A stretch of 64,000 nt of DNA from Naematelia aurantialba (Eukaryota > Basidiomycota > Tremellomycetes > Tremellales > Naemateliaceae), in assembly GCA_021527695.1 (NCBI GenBank), contig JAKFAO010000002.1:62001-126000 (forward strand), given 5' to 3'. Under the pieces are notes generated by a model. That model saw only the letters and a list, made by a program, of their open reading frames with translations, did not search any database and had not been told where the DNA came from. This document shows positions 1-11,931 of the stretch, in pieces. The position numbers and the translations under genes were made by a program. Numbering within the stretch: position 1 is the first letter of the stretch; every line of letters begins with the position of its first letter.

Positions 1-395
1 GCGCCAACGAACAAACTCGCCATGAATCCCTCTGTAATGCGGAACCACCGAATGTGTCGCTGCACCGGGCTCCAAGGTCAACTGAGGGGCCCGACTCGGC
101 GTCGGTAGTGCGCTGCTCGAGAGCCTCAGCATTAGAGTTGGCTGCACTAGATCTGAGCTCACCGCTGCCATGAGGAGAGGTTTTCACTACTCAGGTCCTT
201 GACAGGCTTCAAGAACTCTGCCTCTAGTACCTCGACTGCTTCTGCCTCGGTCATAACGCTGTCCACCCCGATCGTCGAAGCCAGCTCGTCTAGGCGAGCT
301 TGCAAGAGCGACGCCGATGTGGCCGACGCATTGATCAACTGAAGCAGAGAGGCAAGGTCGCCATCATCTGAAACTACCTCCCCGGACACCGCCAT
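1..395 (-). CDS. Unrecognised small protein, 3' part off the left edge
   Basis: I do not recognise this family. The ATG at 395 opens an exon ending at 163. It joins across a 50-base GTGAGC...GCAG intron (162-113) to a second exon that stays open to base 1, so the gene runs off the window. The first ~70 residues are acidic and leucine-rich (LLQLINASATSASLLQ, then LDELAST), suggesting a short amphipathic helix or coiled coil; the second exon is proline- and arginine-containing with no known motif. There is no signal peptide or membrane segment. It lies on the same strand as CMR1, whose stop is 306 bases upstream of this start. The intron and open frame make a real gene likely; the function is unknown. 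Confidence 0.55.
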
Positions 396-701
396 GGCGT
401 CTGTGAATGCGACAGAGCGACAGAGCGACCAGGACAGTCACACTACAGCTCGTTCGCTCGATCTAGCAGCATACCATAGCAGCGACAATGGTGAAAATGT
501 GGATTACGTAATAAGCCTTTCTGCCCAAGATGCATGAGACTATTCATTATACTGCAGGCGCCCAAAGCTGTATACGCCCACTCGTGTTACCACCAAAGAC
601 ATGATTGACAACATTTGGATGACTCGCAGTGACTGCCGGGACGGCCGTGACGCTGTCAACCATCAGCGATACAGACTCGGTATCCTCCCAGCATTCAGGA
701 C
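396..701. other. Gap between CMR1 end and the partial gene
   Basis: Holds the CMR1 3' end and the promoter of the partial gene at 395. I see no RNA gene, repeat or convincing small ORF here. Confidence 0.5.
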
Positions 702-2708
702 TTACGCATCCGTCCAGAGTGACACAATCTTGTCACCATTCGCAGTGATTACATCCAGCGATCGCTTCATATTACCGACCTACATGTGGGCCTAAGCGTT
801 CTCCAGGGTAGTGGATCATGCCTAGACTGACCGTAAAATGGGGCATGTAGTCCATATTCAGACTCCATTGCGCTCTCAAGATGGTGAGCCAGCGCCCTGT
901 TTGACAGTTATGTGGGATACTGCGGGAGGGCTGGAAATGTGATGGAGCTAATTGGGATTCTAGCATGAGTGATTGAGGGTTGATAGCCCAGACTGAGATG
1001 GATATATCAGCTGAGCGGCACGCTGCGTGGTGGACTCGTGACGTACCTCGAAGCTTGTCATCATAGCTCGTGGTCAGGATTCTACGTCCCCAAGGATCCC
1101 AATACGCAGCACTACAGCTCTTCCCATGCTGGTAGCTTGCTCGCAGCAGACCCTTGCCCTTGGCCGAGTCGAGATAGGATCCGATCTTTTCGTACGGGAT
1201 CGAGGAAGAGGGGTGCGTGTTGGTATGTGCGGCGGTGTCAGAGTGCCCAACTTCCGAATCCCCATTCTCAACCTTCACGGGCGTGCTAGGTTTCACGCTG
1301 CCAGCTTTGACTGTATCGGCAGGCTTGGGGGCGATTGACGAAAGTTGGCGAACGTCCCAGATACGCAAATGTTGATCGTTGCCGGCCGTGACAATCAGGT
1401 GAGGCATCAGGGCTATTCTGTCAGTTTGGCTTGAAACCGTCGGCAAGGGCATACGATTGACGCTCAGGCCACCGAGCTTGGCAGCCCGGCCTTCCTCCTG
1501 CACGACCCATCTCCGCCTGTCCTCTTTGCCTTGCCGGAAATCGCAGTGGCTGACACCGCCGTTTTTGTCCGCAATCCAAGCTTCTCGGCCGTTTGGAACC
1601 AGATCAAAGTGTGTAATGAGCATGTCTTCGTCAGGAAACGAAAAGAGCTCGGTCGACGTGAGGCTCGCAAAGTCGACATGTCTCAAAGAACAGTCATAAG
1701 ACGAAGAGAAAAGCTGCAAACGTAAGCTTGACCTTTGAAAGAACAAAGTTCCACTCACACCTGACCCCGCTATGGGATCGACCTTCATGCATGTGATGCT
1801 ATTGCGAGAATGCGCTTGTACCTGCCAGACTCTGCCTTGCTCGTCCGCCTCGTCGGCCTGATCACCCGAAGTATCGTCCTCGTCCTTCACAACCTCCGGC
1901 TTGCTGCCCAGTGCATCCCATCTGTCCCCATCAGCAACCTGACTGCAGAGGAGAGAGAAGAGTCTCACATGCCGAGCATGCCATACTTGTCTCCTACAAA
2001 TACAAGATCCTTCGTAGGATCCGGATGCACGACCATGCTGAACACCCGTTCCGAGGTGACCTTGGCGTTGGCCCGGAGTGTCATGCCCTTGAAAGCAGAC
2101 TTGAGCCGGGCGACTTCTGTAGACTTGGCCTCGGCATCCGCGTCTGCATACGCTTCGCCCGAAGACGTCTTGATGTCAGGTATCCTTCTCGAAACCTTGG
2201 ATTTGGCGACTTGCGTCAAACAAAAATCCTAGACAGGAGGATCAACCACAACCCTCCATTGCCTCCCTCGCATATCCCATGAAACCACTCACAAGAGACT
2301 CGGCGTCGCCTGGGCTGCCCTCGTCAACCATCCGTCGAAGCTCCATCACCTGATCCCTGGTCTTCCTATTGATCACACGGAGAATCTCCCGCTCCTTTTG
2401 CTCCTCCTCTTCCCGCTTGACAAGTGCCTCACCATCGGCCTCCAGACCAGCCAGCCTCCCCGACCGCCGTCGAGGGCCTTCATCGTTCTGCTTGGCCGGA
2501 GCGATTTTGCGTTTCTTCTGCACCGACGGTTTGGTAGACGGCCGGGCAAAGGGGATCTTGGACGTGCCAGATGAGTCCAGCCCTAACGAGTCGAGGAGCA
2601 GCCGGTTCTCAGCGATAGTCTTTTGGCGCTCTGTCTCACTGCATAGTCAGTTGGTACTGATTGCTCACTCTCTTGCAGCACTCACTAGTCGTTGTCCTCG
2701 TCGTCCAT
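702..2708 (-). CDS. CMR1: DNA damage-binding WD-repeat protein Cmr1 (WDR76 family)
   Basis: Seven-bladed WD40 protein that in yeast and animals binds DNA and chromatin and collects in nuclear foci under replication stress. Seven exons (2708-2686, 2638-2293, 2228-1969, 1921-1759, 1713-1047, 992-832, 779-702) sum to 1698 bases, 565 residues with no frame break. The N-terminus has the family's ERQKTIAENR-type helix, then a basic stretch with RRRSGRLAGL. Family hallmarks follow: KDLVFVGDKYG, SRNSITCMKVDP, SSYDCSLRH, and near the end TGRWLTILRAQWSL and KRSLDVITANGDKIVSLW. The last intron uses a GTCAGT donor at 831. The start is fixed by the 23-base first exon ending in a splice donor. Identification is from family motifs; function is transferred from orthologues. 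Confidence 0.9.
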
Positions 2709-2981
2709 CGCTGCACAGAAAGGACAATAATACGGCCTGGAGACGCGGGCGGCGGATTATCAAAAATAAACCGAGCGGGAAAGCGCGTCGCGCGAGAAGC
2801 GCTGCAGAGTGAAGCCATGGCATGCAACACGGAGCTCGTGCGTGCGCTGCAACAGTCAAAGTATACAATGCATTCGGTTAGGATCTCTCCCAAGGTTTTG
2901 ATGAGATGGAACAAATGCTGGGGACAACTTGGCAGACATAGAGGCTGCGAAATGCAAGACAAGTTCTCCAGGAGACAGGTA

Positions 2982-5959
2982 TCAAACAACACGAGTGTTC
3001 GCTCTCAACCACCGGATGTAGCTCGCAAGGAACTGAACCTGCTCAAAGCTTTCAATAGCTTTCAACCCTCGTCTGGAACGGAGCATAGCGACGCCCCTCT
3101 CAACAACAGACATGACGATCTGGTGTTCGAGCTCGGCGGGGAGTACGGCGAACTGACCAGCGGCATCGGCCACGATAGCGAGAGAGGGATGGGGAGGAAC
3201 AAAACCCATCTTGATAGCCCACGCACAGGCGGTCAGACCGGCACGACCAATTCCGCCTCGGCAGTGCACCAGCACATCAACGCCCTGCAGCGAGTAGCGG
3301 GAGATGAGCAGGTCGATCTGCGAATCGAACAGTGGCAGAGACACCGGGGTGAAACCATCCGGCATGGGAAGGCTAAAAGAGGAGCGCATACAGATGCAGC
3401 AGAATGCGGGTAACGATGACAGAAGCAAGATTCGGGAAAAGTGAACACAGCTGGTAAGCAACATTGCAAAACAGAAACAGGAGAAAAGAATTCACCGGAC
3501 GATATCGAGGCCGACCTCACAGGCTACCTCGCGGTACATTCCCCACGGTACGCCCAGAAGCGCGAGCTCAGCATCATCCAGGCAGCTAAAAGTTGCCAGA
3601 CAATATAGGGACGCATGGACATGCATTAATTGCAGTGCGGATAGGCAAGCAAAAATAGAAGGAAACATCATGTCAACGATTGCTACTGCAAAGAGAGGCC
3701 AAACTCACCAGACAATCGCTCCAACGCCTTCGCCTTTGATCCTGGCCAGATCGGTCTTGAGGTCTCGGCATACCGGACCTCGACCCTTGATCGGACCTTC
3801 CATTCTAAGACGTTTCCCAGGGCAAGAGCTCAACAAGAGATTCCCGACAATGCGGTCTCGCGGTGGCGAAGCCTGCTGGAATGCAAAGAGATTCGTCCCG
3901 CTCACTGCAGGAGACGGAACGGGGGTAGGAAGGCAAAGAGAGGATCGGGATGAGGACGAGCTGGGTTGAGGGGCATAAGACAGCAGCATCGCTGGAACAT
4001 CGATTGTAGACTTGAGACAATTGCGGCCCGTCACAGGCGAGGCAGGAGGCACAATAAGATGTTGCGAGAGTAGGGGAAGCAACTCGCTCGGAAAGAAAGG
4101 CGAGATGATTATCGGGTGGGTCGAGGAAGTCTTGACAATATGCCCAAAGACGGCAGCCTGATCAGGACCCGCGGAAGGAGTGGTCAAATTAGGCGTAGAC
4201 TGAGAAAGCTGTTTCCGGGACGACATTTCGGCGCCAGCAGGGGGAATGATCACCCCCGCATCCAAACCTTCTTGGACGACCGATGCCTCATCGACCTTGC
4301 GCCTCTTCTCCTCCTCTACGCCAGCGATATGAAGGGATCGTTTCGCTCCGCAGCTTTGAGCACGGTTCGGTCGTGTGGCAAAAAGCGGTTTCAAAGCTTC
4401 TGTGGACGTATCAGTCCCAGCAATGGAGATCGTATCGAAGGAATCAATGTCCATCGCACTATCGTCCTTCGCCGCAGAGTTAATCGCCATGGAGCTGGCA
4501 AACGCGTCAAGCTCCGTCAAGCTTTTCACTCCGCGAATGACTTTGGTATCAGATTCCACTGGAGCTGGCAGGGACGCAGAAGCAAGCAAAGGCGAAGCCA
4601 TGGCAGCTGAGATGTCCTGAGCTGTCTTGCGGGCCACGTCATCTGAGCTGGCTTCCATAGAAGCTACCGGAGACGACGAGGACGAACGGAACGACGAGGT
4701 CGTCGAGTGCGTGCTGGCGTCATCAGAAGAGCGGCGAGATTGAGAGTCGCTGGCGAAGAAGGTTGCAGCGGTTATGCACATGGCTCGCTCAAGTTCCGCT
4801 TGTCGTGACATTACGGAAGCAACGTATTGCGGGTTTGAGTAAGTCTGCGGCTCGTAAAAGACCTTTGAGCCTGAAGGTATCAGTCTATTAGATTATGCAA
4901 AGACATGCAAGACTGACCATATTGACCAAATTTCATGACATTGTAACCAGATTGAGGCCACTGACTGCACAGTCTCGCGCACTCTTGAAAGCGCCAGACG
5001 TGAGCCTCCGCCCATTCTCTTTTCAGTCTCAAGGCATCTTCGGGCGACAGTCGCTCAAGTTCTTCTTGGGTGGGCCGAGGAATGGAGACATCGGGATTGA
5101 AGTAGTCCGGCACCTGCTCACTCACAAACCCATAAGGCGCGCTGAATGGCGGGGTCTGTCCTAGGGTCGGATGTGATAGCGGCATCACTGGAGGAGACGA
5201 AAGTGGCTGCGAGATAGGAAGAGGAGAGGCAGTGAGCGGTGGTTGGGCAACCGGAGTAGCCGCTTTGGACTTTTTCTCCAGGAACGGAAATCCTGTTGAC
5301 CCGACCATCGCTTTCGCCATCTTGCCAAGACTGGGGACCCACGAAGAGCGAGGGTTTGGGGCAACGATCAATGCAGTCGGCTGCTGGTCGATAGATAGGC
5401 CTAAGGCGGAAGCTCCCGAAGACGGCGCATCATGCGTTGCATCAATCGGCTCTTGAAGAGACGGCGCACGCGATGAGCCAGGGGTAGGCAGAGGCGTGTT
5501 GACAAAGGATGCGGAGCCGGACGAAGCAGACATGGAAGGTGTCGGAGTCAGCTGACGCAACTGTTCCCCAATAGAGTCCCCGGCTCCCAGCCGGTAGGTC
5601 TGGTACCCTTCAGCGGTTGCGGTGAAGACGGTGTTGTCATGGTGAAGTGGCGAGTTTTGCTCGAGAGCGACAGCGACTGTCAACGACACATCCTCAAATG
5701 ACAAGTCGAGTGGCGACGCCAAAGGTGGGGAGACATGAAGAGTCGTGGAGGTCGCCGACGATTTGCGGAACGCCTTTAGACTCGATGCGGATGTCGGAAG
5801 ATTTTTGAATTTGCGTTTCTCCTTTGGCTGATGAGGAGGACCTCGACTCGCCAGCTGAGCTGAAGTCGACTGCTGTGGGGCAGAGTGGCGCATCGTTGGC
5901 GTGGAGGTGCGATGCGGGAAGTACGGCTGGGGTGGTGTAGCGGCAGCGGTGCGGGACAT
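2982..5959 (-). CDS. CDKN3/KAP-like dual-specificity phosphatase with long disordered N-terminus
   Basis: The C-terminal third is a cysteine-based phosphatase domain: the P-loop VHCRGGIGRAG has the catalytic Cys and Arg, and the upstream PMPDGF supplies the likely general acid Asp. A segment reading GNLLLSSCPGKRLR starts the domain as in CDKN3 (cyclin-dependent kinase-associated phosphatase). Before it lie ~600 residues of Ser/Pro-rich disordered sequence, with a short ordered WAEAHVWRFQECARLC segment near residue 330. Introns were placed by frame: one with a GTCAGT donor at 4917, one after 3705, and one near 3494. The last exon is open to the TGA at 2982. Known KAP dephosphorylates a CDK T-loop; whether this long fungal form does the same is inference. 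It runs on the same strand as CMR1, 273 bases upstream of it. Confidence 0.75.
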
Positions 5960-7754
5960 CTTGGATGCAGTGTTGTCACTGTACGAGATGACTTGGGATG
6001 GGTGGCGACGGTTGGATTGGGGAGGAGGCGAAGAAGTGCGGCAGACAGGTAGGAGAGAGAAGCGGAATTGTTGCCGTTTTCTTCGCGCCTTTTTGTACTA
6101 TCACAAGTCGAGAATGGCTGGCGGTGCTGTTCTGGTCACGGATGAAATGTATGGTGAAGAGGTGGAGAAAGTGGTTTGAAGCAAAAGGGCGATGAAGTGG
6201 CGAAATTAACCCGGATTGTGCTTGAAATACGCAGACTCGGCAGGGGGGAAAGCTCCTTTCACGCAATAGCGAGATATTGCGGGGCCAAGTTGTAGAGAGT
6301 GAAAGGATCGAGCTTCTCGGGAGATGGCAGAAAATTGACAAGTGACCTAGAAGACCTCTGGGATTGTCCAAGAGCAGGGCGAGGTACCGAGAGGTTTCGC
6401 ACCACAGAAGAAGCCGTCAAGCTGGTGATGTTCTCGGGACAGGATCAGAGGGGTTCAAAGGGGGTCATAGAATGCAATTGTAAGCAGGTCGAAGATAATG
6501 TGAGCCCAAGGGGTATATGCCAAAGACCGTGTAAAGCGTTGTATACCGATATGCCTAGAGTGAGGTGGCGAGATTCAGCACCTCGGCGTCGCGATGGCGG
6601 CGGCGAGGCATTTTGACAGGTTTTCGACTGGGTAGGCAAACATTACGGAAGAACTGCAGCGCTGGCGGTATAGCTGGTAGCGTTGAGTAGAGGTTTCCAG
6701 ACTTTTGAGCGTGAAGTTCGAAAGCTGAGTGGTGATTGTGCAGAAACCGCGTCGAAACGGGCTGATAACTGGAGCTATGAGCGTCGTCTATCGGAACCGT
6801 GATCCGTCTTTTGTTTTCTTGCGTTTCCGTTGCTTGCGAGACAGGATGGTTCTGCACAATGGGCTCAGCTTGGCTCCTCTGACAAAGGAGATCAGAAGCT
6901 CCGACTCACAATGGGACTCCTCCCTGCCTAGACGTGCGCACCAACTCGGAACCGGCGTCGAGCGTCCGGCTTTTCACCTCCGGGGTCCAGAGACTGCAGA
7001 GTACCACGCCCGAGGCGCGTGTGCTGTTGTGATACCGGCGACAGCCGTTGAGATAGCTGTAGCGACGTTGAGTAGGAATGGGAGACAGAGTAATGAAAGG
7101 TCAAGAACGAGAAAAGTGGTGGTGGCGATTCGGGGTGAGGGAGAGCGAGGAAAGAAGGAATTGGGGGGCGGAGAAGGAAAGAGCATTTGCAGCAGCAAAT
7201 CACATGGGAGGAGAGGCGGGGCGGGAGCAGCGGGTGGCGACTCGGTTCGCCACTCAGGCACAACTGTCGGCAAGGAATTTAAATCGTCCCCACCCAAAGA
7301 GAAGAGGGATGTTTTTGCTTCCGCTAAGAGTGGCGAGTGGCACCTTTTCCGCTCAAACAGGCTGCTTATATCCGACATACCCATGGTCTTATCTCCGAAG
7401 AGCAAGAAACCGCCACACTTTGCTGCCGTGCTGGAGTCTGCTCCCCGGGAGGCATGTCTTCGCGGTGACCTCTGTATTGATTGTTGCTCATTGATAAAAG
7501 TTCTGCTTTGGTTTGCAGCAGACAGGAAACATTTGATCCTTGGTGCGTATCACGTCTCTGTCCTGCTCTGGAATCGTTGCAGAAGCTGGAGCCTTCCTGC
7601 CCTGTTCTCGTCTCTCTCTCCCTTTCTGTGACAGGCTCCTGATACTGTTCTTTTAGATTGAATCTCTCATCAAGGACTTTTTTTCCAAGTACGCAAGCCG
7701 CCTCGCCTTTTGAAGACCGATTCACCTCGCCAAGCCCTGTCGAACACCATCACC
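5960..7754. promoter_or_regulatory. Long divergent promoter region between the phosphatase gene and RPS0
   Basis: About 1.8 kb with no convincing gene. The heptamer GTGGCGA (or its complement) occurs at 6002, 6197, 6565, 7132, 7234, 7247 (reverse) and 7330, well above chance. Two 7-bp inverted repeats with 6-base spacers occur at 6262-6281 and 7234-7253. A pyrimidine-rich stretch (7594-7630) precedes the RPS0 start and may be leader sequence or a 5' UTR intron. A 300-codon open frame at 6729-7631 has a composition unlike a protein and no splice or homology support. Confidence 0.45.
7234..7253. promoter_or_regulatory. 7-6-7 inverted repeat GTGGCGA...TCGCCAC
   Basis: A perfect palindrome of two GTGGCGA heptamers around a 6-base spacer, about 500 bases upstream of the RPS0 start. 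The same heptamer recurs singly elsewhere in this promoter region, so a dimeric transcription-factor site is the likeliest reading; that is inference. Confidence 0.4.
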
Positions 7755-8542
7755 ATGTCTTCCGACAAGCTCCCCGCTGCCCTTCAGGCAACTGAAGAGG
7801 ACATCCAGCTCCTCCTGGCTGCCCAGTGCCATCTCGGCACCAAGAACTGTGACAAGACCATGGAGCCATACGTGTACAAGCGTCGTGCCGATGGTATCCA
7901 CGTCATCAACGTTGGCAAGACCTGGGAGAAGCTCGTCTTTGCCGCTCGCATCCTTGCGACCATCGACAACCCTCACGACATCTGTGTCATCTCGGCCCGC
8001 CCTTACGGACACCGAGCTGTCCTCAAGTACGCTGCCCTCACCGGCGCCCAGCCCATTGCCGGCCGATTCACCCCTGGTAACTTTACCAACTACATCACCA
8101 AGTCGTTCAAGGAGCCCCGAGTGATCGTCGTCACCGACCCCCGAGTTGACCACCAGGCCATCCGCGAGGCTGCCTATGTGAACATCCCGTGAGTGAAGGT
8201 CTCGCCTTTGAGAATGCATGATGGGCGGGGGACATTATGGAGACAGGGCGGCCGAGAAGAAGGAGATTGGTGTTTTCGTGTTCCCTACCCCATCTGCATA
8301 ACCAAGTCACAATCTAGATTCTAGCTGACATTGCCAGCGTCATCGCCTTCTGTGACACCGACGCCTCGCTCAAGTTTGTCGACGTTGCCATCCCTACCAA
8401 CAACAAATCCCGCCACTCTGTCGGTTTGATGTGGTACCTCCTCTGCCGAGAGGTCCTCCGTCTCCGCGGATCGATCCCCCGTGGCCCCACCGGTCCTTCC
8501 GGCTGGGAGACCCTCCCCGACTTGTTCTTCTACCGTGACCCG

Positions 8543-8577
<35 letters not shown>

Positions 8578-8846
8578 CGAGGCTGCCGCTGCCGAGGGCG
8601 GCGATGCCGCTGCTGCAGCGACCGAGGCGGTCAACGCCGTCGCCGGAGAGTGGGACGCTGGAAACACCGCGGACGCGGTGTTCTCTGCGCAGCCCACCGA
8701 CCAGGGTGAGTGGTTGACTCGGCACTATCCGAACAATAAACTGATAGCGCAACGCAGCCCTTGACTGGTCCGCTGAACCCACTACGGGTGCCGACTGGAA
8801 TGCCGACCCTGCTCAGGCTGCCCAGGACCCTGCCGGCGGCTGGTAA
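7755..8846 (+). CDS. RPS0: 40S ribosomal protein S0 (uS2, laminin-receptor family)
   Basis: Structural protein of the small ribosomal subunit, needed for 18S rRNA maturation and translation. Three exons (7755-8188, 8338-8705, 8758-8846) give 296 residues, usual for the family. Hallmarks: [18 protein letters not shown] at the start, [43 protein letters not shown] and [15 protein letters not shown]. The C-terminal tail is Ala/Glu-rich and ends in the usual tryptophan repeats ([18 protein letters not shown]). The start has a good context (CACCATGTC) and is followed by the conserved N-terminus. The 149-base first intron is the longer of the two, a common site for snoRNAs in ribosomal protein genes; I could not establish one. 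Codon choice is strongly C-biased, as expected for high expression. Confidence 0.97.
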
Positions 8847-9458
8847 TTGTGTGGACTAGCATGGTGTATCTTGCATGTGCACCTGAGACAGGAAACAGCA
8901 ATGAGGCTGCTGCTAGGGCTTTTCGTTTATTATCAGTGCAGTCGCATGGTTGATGCACAACTAGCATCCTGACGGCCACGACGATGCTGCGATAAGGTGG
9001 ACAGTTAAACAAAACTTTCAGTTGAATAAACGCTCAGGGATTTGGGTTGTGTCCCTTAAACCCAACACTCTTTGGGTGGCGCTCTATAGACTTTCTAGGC
9101 AAGTTTGGCAGCCAATGCTTGTACTAGCGAAACGCACTTGTTTCATCATGGTAACTGTTGGACAATTGACCAGCCATGCCAGCGAGCAAGACGCTCTCAG
9201 CGAGCAGAGGCTCTTAGTGCATGGTGTAAAAGCTGCTCTAAATTGGATCTATTATTGAACAATTAACACGCCAAAAAGGTCACGACGACTTTTTTATGCA
9301 TGGAAGCCCTCTTTCTCATGAACCGTCCCGCTTTCACAATCCTCTCTTCACAGCTTGTTACCGCACCAGCCTCAAATTCGTATCACTCCAAGCTGTGCAG
9401 CACGCATGAGCAGCGAGCTGTGCGTTGGCGACTACTGCGCTGTGCGCCAGGAGCGTGA
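8847..9458. other. Gap between RPS0 and the SGNH gene
   Basis: RPS0 3' UTR followed by the promoter of the next gene. A/T-richer than its surroundings around 9000-9300. I see no RNA gene or repeat. Confidence 0.5.
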
Positions 9459-11574
9459 ATGATCAAACGTGATACGCTAGAAGACGACGGACCGCACGAA
9501 ATGGCTGGTTATCCGCCTTCGACGGAGACTACGCAGCCGCTCCTCGCCTCTGACGAGGTTTCCTACCCAGCACGACGAAGACGGTCGAGCTCGACCCTCC
9601 ACCGTCGCTACCCGCACCTCCACGCTGCAGTGCAGAAATGGTGGAAGCCACTCGCTGCACTATCGTCGCCCTTTCTGCTCCTGTTCATCTATGCGCTGGT
9701 CCACCCGCACTTTCCTGGTTTGCCGCCGCTCCCGACAGTGAGGATCGATACGGCGGGATCAGGGCGTCCGTCGTTTCACCACGATGCCGGGCCTTATGAA
9801 TGCACCTGCGGCATGTCGCCAGCCGGAGAGAGGTTGTGCAGGGTGTACAACCAGGAGGGACTAAGAACGAGCCAGGTCATCAGAGGGTCCGGAGCAAGGG
9901 TGAAGAAGGTCCTGCAAAAGGCGCGGGACGGGCACAGCCTCAAGGTCGGCGTGCTCGGAGGAAGTGTATCGGCGTGCAGAGGCGTTCATCCCAGTCCACA
10001 ATTCCCGCTGGGTGACCCAGGTGGTCCTGGGTGCTATACGAGCCTGCTGAATGACTGGCTCCACGAGACCTTTCCAGGCGTGAGTGTCTCGCAGTGTCTT
10101 TTGCGTACCCCTGTGTGGGTGCCGGCCGTTCACCTTACAAAGGCTAACCCTTACTGAAGAACGAACATCGGATATGGAACGGGGCCATCGGGGCCATGGA
10201 CTCGAGTTACTACGCCTTCTGCGGCACACACCACATTGCCAACGACGTCGACTTGATTGTGCTCGAGTTCGACGTCAACGACCAGACCGATTCGATATAC
10301 GCTGCCTTCTTCGATCAACTCCTCCGAATCCTGCTCGAATTCCCGTCCCAGCCTGCCGTGGTCGTCCTGGGGATGTGGGCACCCCTCGTGGCTCTGGATC
10401 AAGGTTATGGGGATCCGCAATTGGTCCACCTGCCCATCGCCCACTACTACGATGTACCATATATCAGGTAGGCAATCACTTTTCTGGACGGTAACAAGAT
10501 TTTGCATGCCGTGCTGATACGTTGACTGTAGCATGAAGAGGATCATCTTCAACCATTACCTGAGATATCCCGAATCAACCACAAAGGGTTTCTACCAAGT
10601 CGATCATCTGCATCCGAACGCTCGAGGCCATGTAGGTTGCCTCGTCCTCCAGAGACTGACGGACCTCAGCGTGTGCTATCTGATCTGATGATTTCGTATC
10701 TTGAATCGGAACTGTGTCTGCTCTCTCGCTACGGTCTGCCGGTCCCCCCCGCGGTGGAAGAAACTATCGCAACACAAGAATCGTCTGCCTCGCTCGTTTC
10801 TATTCCATTCCCCTTGGACGTGCTCCCAAATCTGGACGGCTCTGGACCCGCAGAAGGTTGGGAGTCCTCGTTCGACCCCGTTCCGCTCGCCTCGATGGCA
10901 GACGAAGCGAGGCACTTTGTTCTTCCCGAAACACCCTATCACGTCCCTCCCGTCGAGATGTTCACCCCCTTGAGTGAGATCCTGGATCCCAACAAACCGG
11001 ATCCGTCTTCAGCACGACACGTTCTGGGATTGCCTCAGCCCAAGCCATTCTGCGCAGACGCGAATTACGCTGAGCATCCCCTCAAGCCTGTCTCGGCAGA
11101 AGGATGGGAGCCGTACGTGTGGAACGACGAAAAGCATTATTGGGTGTCCAAGAAGGTCGGCGCTCGCATCAAAGTGGACATCATAGTCAACGAAGGTAGA
11201 GTGGCAGTGTACTATTTCAGAAGCCGCCATTACGAGCTGGGCGACATGTCGTGCTGGGTCGACGACAACGAAGCGGGGGCGGTTAATGTCGCTGGATACT
11301 GGGATAGAGATTACAATTTTTCAGTGTGAGTGCTGGGCGCCGCGCCGTCTCGAGCATCAGCTCGGGTATCGTCTAGTACAAGACATGACTGACCAAGCCG
11401 CAGAGTGGAATACATTGACGAAAAGGTCGCTCCGGGGAATCACTAGTAGGTTTCCGACATGCCGCCCGAACCGGCTGACGCAGCAGTGTCACCTGCGAGG
11501 TGTCTGCCAATACATCGCATCCCACGGTCGAGGATGCTCACAACGTCAGACTTGTAGCTGTCATGGCGACGTGA
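9459..11574 (+). CDS. Membrane-anchored SGNH/GDSL-type hydrolase or acyltransferase-like protein
   Basis: Six exons (9459-10079, 10160-10467, 10532-10631, 10670-11325, 11404-11445, 11487-11574) sum to 1815 bases, 604 residues. A single hydrophobic segment near residues 62-85 (SSPFLLLFIYALVHP) after a basic, disordered tail predicts a type II Golgi or secretory anchor. The SGNH blocks are visible: GVLGGSVSACRG (nucleophile Ser), VLEFDVND (block III Asn) and DHLHPNARGH (Asp/His). A conserved WNGAIGAMDSSYYAFCG lies between them. The C-terminal part with KHYWVSKKVGA is a second, beta-rich region. Related Tremellomycete proteins are often annotated as capsule-associated; a role in polysaccharide or glycan acyl modification is inference. 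An alternative start is the Met at 9501. Confidence 0.75.
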
Positions 11575-11931
11575 TATGTAGCATATATATAATATCTAGA
11601 TAGACTGGACACATGCATCGCAATACCTGCGCGGAAGCCATGCCACGGATCCGCCGGAAGGACCGATTCTGGAGAGTGAACGTGGATGTTCACGTCTATT
11701 CACCTAGTAGACACCAGCTGCCAGCGTTTGCTCCTGCGTGTCGCGGCATTGGCTTGATTGACGAGCGACAGTATGCTTTGAGTTACGGCGCTTGGCCGCC
11801 CGCTCTTTTAACTTTCCCTCCCGGTCCCACAACGGTTGTTGGTCAAGCAACGTCGAGGAAAGTTGGTCCTGTAGACGAGTCGATCGGTCCTTACACTCGG
11901 CTCTGATCGACTTTACAATCCAGCCGAGGGC
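11575..11931. other. Gap between the SGNH gene and ALG14
   Basis: Contains the 3' end of the SGNH gene (A/T-rich at 11577-11600, atatatataat) and the ALG14 promoter. Nothing else is seen. Confidence 0.45.

Noticed and set aside
6729..7631. 300-codon open frame upstream of RPS0
   Set aside because: No family motif, biased and irregular composition, no splice structure, and it covers promoter elements; likely chance in G/C-rich DNA.
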